Positions 23,260 to 29,733 of a stretch of DNA of 29,733 nt are shown in pieces. How positions within the stretch are numbered: the first letter of the stretch is position 1; each line of letters starts with the position of its first letter. A model generated the notes under the pieces. The model saw nothing but the letters and a program-made list of their open reading frames with translations. It had not been told where the DNA came from and ran no database searches. This stretch comes from CAYPKW01 sp964411425 (GTDB lineage: Bacteria > Pseudomonadota > Alphaproteobacteria > Dongiales > Dongiaceae), in NCBI GenBank assembly GCA_964411425.1, contig CAYPKW010000028.1, positions 1 to 29,733 on the forward strand, written 5' to 3'. The position numbers were made by a program, and so were the translations under genes.

Positions 23260-24366
23260 ATGACCATCGAGAAGAAGTTCAAGACGGCCATCGCGCGCGC
23301 CGGCGAGGTGCCGGGGCGCCTGGACCGCCGCGTGCAACGCATCCTGCACGGCGACGTGCCGACCTTCATGGAGGCGCCGTTCCACGCCGAAGCGAAGCGG
23401 CCCGACATCGTGGTGGTCGGCGTGCCCTACGAAGGGGTCAAGATCCGCGACCGCTTCACCTTCGTGCCGGCGACCGCCACGCTGCAGGAACAGATCTATG
23501 CCCGCACCGGCGCCGACAAGGCGCCCGACGCCATTCGCCGCCAATCCGTCTATTATTCTCTCGATCACAGCGGCGGCCTGTTCCCGGAGCGCGAGCGGGG
23601 TTTTCGCATCGTCGATGCGCTCACCGTCTGCGACGGCGGGAACGTGGCGATCGACCACACGGTCGCGGCCGAGGAAACGCTGCATGCCGCCGCGGACCGC
23701 ATCGCGGAATTGATCGGGCGCGCGGGCGTTCCCGTCATTCTCGGCGGCGACGACACCGTGCCCTACGTCGGCGTGCGCGCCGTGCAGACGCAGCGCAAGC
23801 GCAAGCTCTCCGTCATCAAGCTCGATTCCCACCTCGATCTATCGTGGGAGCCGCGCTACTGGGCGGGTTCGCAATGGGCCCGCTGCATGGAGGCCGGTTA
23901 TCTCAGACCCGAGAACCTGGCGCTCATCGGCATCCGCGGCCTGCGCAACGCCGTGATGTGGCACGAGATCGCCGAGGAGCTTGGGGTCCGGTACTGGACC
24001 ATGCAGGACGTCGAGGAGAACGGCATCGTCGCCTGCCTCGACGAGGCGCTCGCCGCGGTCGCCGAAGGCACCGAAGCTCTCTACCTCTCGCTCGACCTCG
24101 ACGTGATCGACCCGGCATTCCTGCCGGCGCAGAAGTACCCGGACCCGGCCGGTCTCACCGCGCGCGAGGTATTGCGCGCCTTGCGCCTCGCGGTCGACGG
24201 CGGCCCGCCGCTGGCCGGCTTCGACATGGCCTGCCTCGGCCCGGACTTCGACCTGAACGGCCTCGGCGCCCAGCTCGCCGCCCGTTGCGCGGTCGAGGTG
24301 ATCGGGGCCCATGGCCACCGGCAGCGGGCGAGGGCCATCGAGTCTGCCGCGCGGAAATCAAGTTAA
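23260..24366 (+). CDS. Ureohydrolase (arginase/agmatinase-fold) with altered metal motif
   Basis: Encodes 368 residues. The ATG at 23260 has GAGGG eight bases upstream. The arginase fold is shown by 'DSHLD' (189-193, usual DAHxD) and 'SLDLDVIDPAF' (278-287, usual SxDxDxxDP). The first metal motif, normally GGDHS, reads Gly-Gly-Asp-Asp-Thr at 162-166, so the histidine that binds one manganese is an aspartate. The N-terminal 80 residues, including 'GVPYEGVKIRDRFTFVPATA', are longer than in typical agmatinases. It probably hydrolyses a guanidino, formimino or related C-N bond. It closes the three-gene operon 25 bases after the M20 gene. Confidence 0.85.
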   Translation: MTIEKKFKTAIARAGEVPGRLDRRVQRILHGDVPTFMEAPFHAEAKRPDIVVVGVPYEGVKIRDRFTFVPATATLQEQIYARTGADKAPDAIRRQSVYYSLDHSGGLFPERERGFRIVDALTVCDGGNVAIDHTVAAEETLHAAADRIAELIGRAGVPVILGGDDTVPYVGVRAVQTQRKRKLSVIKLDSHLDLSWEPRYWAGSQWARCMEAGYLRPENLALIGIRGLRNAVMWHEIAEELGVRYWTMQDVEENGIVACLDEALAAVAEGTEALYLSLDLDVIDPAFLPAQKYPDPAGLTAREVLRALRLAVDGGPPLAGFDMACLGPDFDLNGLGAQLAARCAVEVIGAHGHRQRARAIESAARKSS

Positions 24367-24442
24367 TCCTTTGGCGTCAAAGGCCTGGGTTGCCACCGCC
24401 CGGACCGGCCCGGAGCATGGCGGAGCCAGTTCCGCGAACCGC

Positions 24443-24554
24443 CTACCATATGTAGTGTAGGAAATCCGCCACCTCCCAAAATCTTGTTGCAACCCCCGCA
24501 ACGCTGTATCAGTATGTTGGGGCTGGCGCGAGCGTGCGCCACAAAATATAGAGC
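24443..24554 (+). promoter_or_regulatory. Array of four NrdR-box-like sites upstream of nrdJ
   Basis: Compared with the NrdR consensus acaCWaTATaTWGtgt, sites start at 24443 (CTACCATATGTAGTGT, 12 of 16) and 24539 (CCACAAAATATAGAGC, 12 of 16). Weaker sites start at 24474 and 24507 (each 8 of 10 in the core). Starts are 31, 33 and 32 bases apart, about three helical turns, the spacing known for paired NrdR boxes. NrdR represses ribonucleotide reductase genes when dATP is high. A promoter at 24484-24512 lies between and under the sites, as expected for repression. Confidence 0.75.
24484..24512 (+). promoter_or_regulatory. Candidate nrdJ promoter
   Basis: TTGTTG (24484-24489), a 17-base spacer and TATCAG (24507-24512). 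The match is moderate, but it is the best -35/-10 pair in the region and is overlapped by two of the NrdR-like sites. The leader to the ATG at 24639 would be about 120 bases. A small hairpin without a T-run (24368-24383) follows the preceding gene. Confidence 0.35.
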
Positions 24555-24638
24555 TACTTCAAGAGCCTGACGCCCGGCGCTGACCCGAAACGGTGGCTCC
24601 GGCGAGTGAGACGGCGGCTGGGGGCGACGGGGGGCACC

Positions 24639-27600
24639 ATGCGCATCGAGCGGCGATTCACGACGGCCGGGCAGTCGCCCTATCGGGACATCGAGTTTCG
24701 GCGCACCGCCAGCGAGATTCGCAATCCCGACGGCTCCATCGTGTTCCGCCAGGACGACATCGAGGTGCCGTCCGACTGGTCGCAGGTCGCCTGCGACGTG
24801 CTGGCGCAGAAGTATTTCCGCAGGGCTGGCGTGCCGGCCCGCCTCAAGCCAGCCGCCGAGGACGGCGTGCCGGAGTGGCTTCGCCCGCACCAGCCCGATC
24901 ATGCGGCCCTCGAAGAGCTTCCTCCCGGCCAGCGTAGCGGCGGCGAGACCAGCGCGAAACAAGTGTTCGACCGCATGGCCGGCACCTGGACCTACTGGGG
25001 CTGGAAGGGCGGCTATTTCGACGCCGAGGACAGCGCCCGCGCCTTCTTCGACGAGATGCGGCACATGATGTGCAGCCAGATGGGCGCGCCCAATTCGCCG
25101 CAGTGGTTCAATACCGGGCTGCATTGGGCCTATGGCATCGACGGGCCGGCGCAGGGCCACTACTACGTCGATTGCGCCACCGGCGAAATGGTCGCCTCGA
25201 GCTCCGCCTACGAGCATCCGCAGCCGCATGCCTGCTTCATCCAGTCGGTCGCCGACGACCTGGTGAACGAAGGCGGCATCATGGATCTGTGGGTGCGCGA
25301 GGCGCGGCTGTTCAAGTACGGCTCCGGGACCGGAACGAACTTCTCCAGACTGCGCGGCGAGGGCGAGCGCCTGTCGGGCGGCGGCAGGTCGTCGGGGCTG
25401 ATGAGCTTTCTCAAGATCGGCGACCGCGCGGCCGGCGCCATCAAGTCGGGCGGCACGACCCGGCGCGCCGCCAAGATGGTGACCGTCGATCTCGACCATC
25501 CGGACATCGAGGAGTATGTCGACTGGAAGATGATCGAGGAGCAGAAGGTGGCGGCGCTGGTCGCCGGCTCCCGTCTAGCCCAGATTCATCTCAACGCGAT
25601 CATGCAGGCCTGCGCCGGCGAGGGCGGCTTCGAGCCGAAGGTGAACCGGACCTTACGCCAAGCCATCAAGGCGGCGCGCCAGTCGATGATCCCCGAGAAT
25701 TACATCCAGCGGGTCATCGAGTTCGCCCGCCAGGGTTACAAGTCCATCGAATTTCGCGCCTACGACACCGACTGGGATTCGGAGGCGTACCTGACGGTCT
25801 CCGGGCAGAACTCCAACAATTCGGTCAGGGTGCCGAACGCCTTCATCGAGGCGGTGCAGGCCGACGGCGTCTGGAACCTCGTTCGGCGCACCGACGGCCT
25901 GGTGTCGAAGACGCTGAAGGCCCGCGCGCTGTGGGAGAAGATCGCCTACGCCGCCTGGGCCTCGGCCGACCCGGGCGTGCAGTTCGACACCACCATCAAC
26001 GAATGGCACACCTGCCCCGCGAGCGGGCGCATCAACGCCTCCAACCCGTGCTCCGAGTACATGTTCCTCGACGACACGGCCTGCAACCTGGCGTCGCTTA
26101 ACCTGATGGCCTTCCGCCGGCCCGACGGCCGGTTCGACATCGAAGGCTTCCGGCACGCGGTGCGGCTGTGGACCGTCGTGCTCGAGGTCTCGGTCTCGAT
26201 GGCGCAGTTCCCGTCGCGCGAGATCGCCAAGCTGTCTTACGACTACCGCACGCTCGGCCTCGGCTACGCCAATCTCGGCGGCCTCGTGATGGCGGCCGGC
26301 CTCTCTTACGACAGCGACGAGGGCCGCGCGCTCGCCGGCGCCATTACGGCGATCATGACCGGCGCCGCCTATGCCGCCTCGGCCGAGATGGCGGAGGAGC
26401 TCGGGGCCTTTGCCGGCTTCGCCCTCAACCGCGAGCACATGTTGCGCGTCATCCGCAACCACCGCCGCGCCGCCCATGGCGAGAGCGCGGGCTATGAGGG
26501 GCTGTCCGTGATTCCCCTACCCCTCGATGACGAGAACTGCCCGGATCTGGCGCTGGTGGCGGCGGCGCGCCAGGCCTGGGACGAGGCGCTGGCGCGGGGC
26601 GAGTTGCACGGCTACCGCAACGCCCAGGCGACCGTCATCGCGCCGACCGGCACCATCGGCCTGGTGATGGACTGCGACACCACCGGCATCGAGCCCGACT
26701 ACGCGCTGGTCAAGTTCAAGAAGCTCGCCGGCGGCGGCTACTTCAAGATCATCAACCGCACGGTGCCGCAGGCGCTGAAAACACTAGGCTACGGCGAGGA
26801 GGCGATCGAAGACATCATTCGCTACGCCATCGGTCACGGCACGATCGACGGGGCTTCCGGCATCGATTACGCGGCCCTCAAGGCGCGTGGGTTCACGACC
26901 GCCGCGTTAGAGGCCCTGGAGCAGGCGCTCGCCAGCGCCTTCGACATCCGTTTCGCCTTCAACAAGTGGACACTGGGCGAGGCGCTGTGCGTCGATGTTC
27001 TCGGTTTCAGCGCCGCCCGACTGGAGGACCCCGCCTTCGACATGCTGTCGGCGCTGGGCTTCTCGAAGGCGGCGATCGAGGCGGCGAACACCTTTTGCTG
27101 CGGCGCCATGACGCTGGAGGGGGCGCCGCACCTCAAACCCGAGCATCTCGCCATCTTCGACTGCGCCAGCCCATGCGGCCGCATCGGCACGCGCTCTCTC
27201 CCGGTCGATAGCCACATCCGGATGATGGCGGCAGCCCAGCCGTTCATTTCGGGCGCCATCTCGAAGACCATCAATATGCCGCACAACGCCGCGGTGGCGG
27301 ACTGCAAGAACGCCTACATGCTGTCTTGGCGGCTCGGCCTCAAGGCCAACGCCCTCTACCGCGACGGCTCGAAGCTTACGCAGCCGCTCGCGGCGGCCGT
27401 GCTCGGCGGCGCCGAGGAGGATATCGAGGAGATCGTCGCGGCTCCGGCCGCGGCACGGGCGCCGCTGGTGGCCGAGCGCATCGTCGAGCGCGTGATCGAG
27501 CGCGTGCGCGCGGCCGAGCGCCGGCGCCTGCCGTCCCGACGCAAGGGCTACACCCAGAAGGCGATCGTCGGCGGGCACAAGGTCTATCTTCGGACCGGCG

Positions 27601-28298
27601 AGTACGAGGACGGCCAGCTCGGCGAGATTTTCATCGACATGCACAAGGAGGGAGCCGCCTTCCGCAGCCTGATGAACAATTTCGCCATCGCCATATCGAT
27701 CGGCCTGCAATACGGCGTGCCGCTGGAGGAGTTCGTCGACGCCTTCACCTTCACCCGGTTCGAGCCCTCGGGCGTGGTCGAAGGCAACGACGCCATCAAG
27801 ATGGCGACGTCCTTGCTGGACTACTTGTTCCGCGAGCTTGCGATTTCTTATTTGTCGCGCAGCGACCTGGGCCATGCGCAGCCGCACGATCTGTTGCCGG
27901 ACAGTATGGGCAACGGCTCCGATCCGGCCGCGCGCGGCGTGGCCGCGCCGGCGCGCATGGTGGTGAGCACCGGCTACGTGCGCAGCAACCTGATTGTGCT
28001 GCACGGCGCCGGCCAGTCCCATGGCGCCGGCGCCACGATCGGCTCGCTCGCGACCCAAAACTTGCCCGACTACGGCGCGGTCATCGCGCCAGAGCTCGTC
28101 GGCAGCGGCGCCGCCGGGGCCGCCGCCGCCGGGGCCGCCATCGCCCAGACAGCCGGCGTTCGCCTTGAGAAGATCCGCCAAGCGCGCCTCAAGGGATACG
28201 AAGGGGATGCCTGCGGCGAGTGCGGCAATTTCACGCTGGTGCGCAACGGGACGTGCCTTAAATGCGCGTCCTGCGGATCCACCAGCGGGTGCTCCTGA
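24639..28298 (+). CDS. nrdJ: Vitamin B12-dependent (class II) ribonucleotide reductase
   Basis: Encodes 1219 residues from the ATG at 24639, preceded by a G-rich ribosome site; a GTG at 24606 is less likely. The active-site finger 'NPCSEYMFLDD' gives the thiyl cysteine C471 and E473. The redox pair is C199 ('HACFIQS') and C482 ('ACNLASLNL'). 'CGECGNFTLVRNGTCLKC' with further cysteines at the C-terminus is the swinging disulfide/zinc tail. The region 27440-27560 encodes an Ala/Arg-rich linker and 28096-28145 an Ala/Gly-rich one, both usual in the long alphaproteobacterial NrdJ. It converts ribonucleotides to deoxyribonucleotides with adenosylcobalamin and needs no oxygen. It stands alone behind NrdR-type sites and ahead of a terminator. 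Confidence 0.98.
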   Translation: MRIERRFTTAGQSPYRDIEFRRTASEIRNPDGSIVFRQDDIEVPSDWSQVACDVLAQKYFRRAGVPARLKPAAEDGVPEWLRPHQPDHAALEELPPGQRSGGETSAKQVFDRMAGTWTYWGWKGGYFDAEDSARAFFDEMRHMMCSQMGAPNSPQWFNTGLHWAYGIDGPAQGHYYVDCATGEMVASSSAYEHPQPHACFIQSVADDLVNEGGIMDLWVREARLFKYGSGTGTNFSRLRGEGERLSGGGRSSGLMSFLKIGDRAAGAIKSGGTTRRAAKMVTVDLDHPDIEEYVDWKMIEEQKVAALVAGSRLAQIHLNAIMQACAGEGGFEPKVNRTLRQAIKAARQSMIPENYIQRVIEFARQGYKSIEFRAYDTDWDSEAYLTVSGQNSNNSVRVPNAFIEAVQADGVWNLVRRTDGLVSKTLKARALWEKIAYAAWASADPGVQFDTTINEWHTCPASGRINASNPCSEYMFLDDTACNLASLNLMAFRRPDGRFDIEGFRHAVRLWTVVLEVSVSMAQFPSREIAKLSYDYRTLGLGYANLGGLVMAAGLSYDSDEGRALAGAITAIMTGAAYAASAEMAEELGAFAGFALNREHMLRVIRNHRRAAHGESAGYEGLSVIPLPLDDENCPDLALVAAARQAWDEALARGELHGYRNAQATVIAPTGTIGLVMDCDTTGIEPDYALVKFKKLAGGGYFKIINRTVPQALKTLGYGEEAIEDIIRYAIGHGTIDGASGIDYAALKARGFTTAALEALEQALASAFDIRFAFNKWTLGEALCVDVLGFSAARLEDPAFDMLSALGFSKAAIEAANTFCCGAMTLEGAPHLKPEHLAIFDCASPCGRIGTRSLPVDSHIRMMAAAQPFISGAISKTINMPHNAAVADCKNAYMLSWRLGLKANALYRDGSKLTQPLAAAVLGGAEEDIEEIVAAPAAARAPLVAERIVERVIERVRAAERRRLPSRRKGYTQKAIVGGHKVYLRTGEYEDGQLGEIFIDMHKEGAAFRSLMNNFAIAISIGLQYGVPLEEFVDAFTFTRFEPSGVVEGNDAIKMATSLLDYLFRELAISYLSRSDLGHAQPHDLLPDSMGNGSDPAARGVAAPARMVVSTGYVRSNLIVLHGAGQSHGAGATIGSLATQNLPDYGAVIAPELVGSGAAGAAAAGAAIAQTAGVRLEKIRQARLKGYEGDACGECGNFTLVRNGTCLKCASCGSTSGCS

Positions 28299-28366
28299 GC
28301 GTGCAATGCGCTCCGGGAAGAGAAGCGTATCGCGTTTGACATGGTCTGAGTTCTCCCTGTGAACTT

Positions 28367-28400
28367 CCGGGCTCGCGACGGCGCGCGGGCCCGGATTTTT
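28367..28400 (+). terminator. Rho-independent terminator
   Basis: CCGGGC (28367-28372) pairs with GCCCGG (28389-28394), with further CGCG/CGCG pairing inside, followed directly by A and five Ts (28396-28400). It lies 70 bases after the nrdJ stop and just before the acetyltransferase gene. Confidence 0.7.
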
Positions 28401-28423
28401 ACGCCGAGTTTCATACCGCGGCG

Positions 28424-28885
28424 ATGAGTGCAAAGGCCGGGCCCTGGCGGCGCGGAGAATTCGAGATCGACGCCGACGGGGCGCGGCTCGATCTCGCCCT
28501 CGTGCATGAGTTTTTGGCGGCGAGCTACTGGGCCGAGGGCATCTCGCGCCGGCTGGTCCGGCGCTCGATCGCCCATTCGCTGTGCTTCGGGCTCTATCGC
28601 GGACGGCGCCAAATCGGCTTTGCCCGCGTCGTCTCCGACCGCACCACCTTCGCCTATCTGAGCGACGTGTTCGTGCTCGAGGAGTTTCGGGGCCAAGGCC
28701 TCGGCCACTGGCTGGTCGCGACGGCGATGGCGCATCCCGAGCTCAAGGGCTTGCGCCGCTGGTGCCTCGTCACCCGCACGGCGCAGGACTTCTATCGCCG
28801 CCACGGCTTCGAGCAGACCGCCCGCCCGGAGCGCTGGATGGAGATCGTCGACCCCGAGGTCTACCTGCGGGGTTCCAAAAAGTAG
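28424..28885 (+). CDS. GNAT-family N-acetyltransferase
   Basis: Encodes 153 residues. The acetyl-CoA binding motif A is 'VLEEFRGQGLGHWLV' (84-98), with R89-G90-Q91-G92-L93-G94 as the pyrophosphate loop. 'QIGFARVVSDRTTFAYLSDV' is the preceding beta hairpin and 'AQDFYRRHGFE' the final motif. The N-terminal 'LDLALVHEFLAASYWAEG' is common in GNATs of the YjcF/PA4794-like kind, in which substrates vary. Acceptor unknown: amino acid, small amine or protein N-terminus are possible. No close ribosome site is seen before the ATG at 28424. Transcription probably begins after or reads through the terminator of nrdJ. Confidence 0.92.
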   Translation: MSAKAGPWRRGEFEIDADGARLDLALVHEFLAASYWAEGISRRLVRRSIAHSLCFGLYRGRRQIGFARVVSDRTTFAYLSDVFVLEEFRGQGLGHWLVATAMAHPELKGLRRWCLVTRTAQDFYRRHGFEQTARPERWMEIVDPEVYLRGSKK

Positions 28886-29502
28886 CGCGACGAGACCGTT
28901 CCCTATCATCGGTTTGCTACACGATGGGGTGTAGGTCTTACCGTCCTCCAGCGAGCGCCCAGCGGAGAGGGAGAAAAATGAGCGATCGACCCCATGCGCA
29001 GCGGGAACATGGGGTGCCCTCGCTGGACGAAACGCCCCGACCCACAAGATATAGGGGGTGCCACCGGGCCACCCCGAGCGCGAGCGAGCCTCGCCCGGCG
29101 GCGCGTCGGACCGTATTCACAATGACAAACAACAACGCGCCGCCGCAACCGGCGGCACGGCGAACATCATAAAGGAACATTATCCTTCCGCGCAAGCCCC
29201 GCCCGAGCTGGGCGCGAATCGCGGCCTGCGCCGGAATGCCGGGCCGGCCTCCGAGCGGACGAAGGCGCGTTCGCCTCCATCGGTCGTCATTCCGAGCGGA
29301 GCGAGAAATCCAGACGCTGGGCCGGCAGCGAGTCTAAGTCCCTCGCTGTTCCCTCGCTGCCCCTTCGCTACGCTCAGGGCTGCGGCTCGGGACAAGGCTC
29401 GGGACGACAATATGGGTCCGCCGCGTCGGTAGGCGCCGCCCTCGCCGCCGCTATCTTGAACCGATGCGTGGCGGGCGGGAGCTGCAAACCGGAGCCCGCG
29501 AA
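28886..29502. other. Repeat-rich intergenic region without a convincing gene
   Basis: Several inverted repeats are present. ACCCCATG (28989-28996) pairs with CATGGGGT (29008-29015), nested in an outer CCAGCGAG/CTCGCTGG pair. A GGGTG/CACCC palindrome follows near 29056-29076. At about 29285 'GTCATTCCGAGCGGAGCGAG' looks like half of a widespread extragenic palindrome family. An ATG at 28978 with a strong purine-rich site opens a 64-codon frame, but the encoded sequence is Arg/Pro/Ala-rich and is built from these repeats, so I do not call it a gene. Confidence 0.6.
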
Positions 29503-29512
29503 GTAGCGCTCC

Positions 29513-29678
29513 CAGGGCAATCGCATTTGACACTCGCAAGGGTTCCTCGCGCTTCGAGACGCCGGCTTCGCCGGCTCCTCAGCGTGAGGAACCCTTATGA
29601 GACTCCTCGTCCTGAGGAGCGCCCGCCGGGCGCGTCACGAAGGACGAGGCCGATCTGCCGCCAAATGCGATTGCCCTG
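29513..29678. mobile_element. MITE-like element, 166 bp, with terminal inverted repeats and target duplication
   Basis: The ends are perfect 17-bp inverted repeats: CAGGGCAATCGCATTTG (29513-29529) and its reverse complement (29662-29678). The element is bracketed by a perfect 10-bp direct repeat, GTAGCGCTCC, at 29503-29512 and 29679-29688. Inside are two large hairpins. One is AAGGGTTCCTC/GAGGAACCCTT (29538-29548 with 29586-29596) around GCCGGC-TTC-GCCGGC. The other is CCTCGTCCT/AGGACGAGG (29605-29613 with 29641-29649) around GCGCCC/GGGCGC. It has no coding capacity. The structure fits a non-autonomous transposable element moved by a transposase encoded elsewhere. Confidence 0.75.
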
Positions 29679-29733
29679 GTAGCGCTCCGTTCCGGGCTGG
29701 ATCGGGCGGCGCCGGCGAATTATGCTGGCCGTC

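Noticed and set aside
24367..24638. Possible cobalamin riboswitch upstream of the B12-dependent reductase
   Set aside because: No B12-box-like core or multi-hairpin layout was seen; the NrdR-type sites explain the region better.
26907..28433. 508-codon open frame antisense to nrdJ
   Set aside because: Shadow of NrdJ, whose active-site residues and length are unambiguous.
28978..29172. 64-codon frame with a strong purine-rich ribosome site
   Set aside because: The encoded sequence is Arg/Pro/Ala-rich and is derived from inverted repeats; without conservation data it cannot be called a gene.
1..29733. tRNA genes, rRNA genes or CRISPR arrays
   Set aside because: No TPsiC-loop/acceptor pattern, rRNA segment or regularly spaced direct repeats were noticed on reading; a dedicated scan was not possible.

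Overview
The window is GC-rich chromosomal DNA, and its gene content and order point to an alphaproteobacterium of Rhodospirillales/Rhizobiales type. Supporting signs are the class II (B12-dependent) NrdJ of about 1220 residues, the glyQ-glyS-ppdK run next to sppA, a tRNA1(Val)-type methyltransferase, a DUF2007 gene and a polyprenyl synthetase gene, and a pyrC/ygfZ divergent pair. No lineage marker such as rRNA is present, so the placement is an inference. A 100-N scaffold gap with a 55-base duplicated flank shows this is a draft, probably metagenomic, assembly.

Layout. (1) 1-2796 is the edge of a prophage: the N-terminus of a terminase large subunit, a small terminase-like gene and a phage gene of unknown function lie on the minus strand. 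A CI/LexA-like repressor and a small phage protein lie on the plus strand. At least four sigma70-like promoters with exact TTGACA -35 boxes occur here, two of them evidently duplicated copies, and TACGC/GCGTA half-sites recur at the promoters. (2) 2811-5309 (minus) holds a small lipoprotein, an AcuI/YhdH acryloyl-CoA reductase-type enzyme and an SCP2-type thiolase. (3) 5388-8846 holds dihydroorotase (minus), divergent from YgfZ and a DmpA-type self-cleaving aminopeptidase (plus). (4) 8837-9220 is the assembly gap followed by a two-hairpin REP element. (5) 9153-17130 (minus) is glyQ-glyS-ppdK-meaB, preceded by a small zinc-ribbon membrane protein and an S49 protease. meaB is frameshifted and glyS carries an AT-rich in-frame patch. 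(6) 17217-20734 holds a Tat-exported multicopper oxidase, a methyltransferase, a DUF2007 protein and a polyprenyl diphosphate synthase. (7) 20757-24366 is a tight three-gene operon: an amidinotransferase/DDAH-fold enzyme, an AbgB-like M20 hydrolase and an arginase-fold enzyme with altered metal ligands. It looks like an unassigned pathway for a guanidino- or ureido-acyl compound. (8) 24443-28298 is nrdJ behind four NrdR-box-like sites phased about 32 bp apart. (9) 28424-29733 is a GNAT acetyltransferase and then about 850 bases without a convincing gene. That tail is rich in inverted repeats and ends in a 166-bp MITE-like element with 17-bp terminal inverted repeats and a 10-bp direct duplication.

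The most notable items are the guanidino-type operon, the NrdR-box array, the MITE-like element, the prophage promoter/operator set and the broken meaB. No tRNA, rRNA, CRISPR array or intact insertion sequence was seen.
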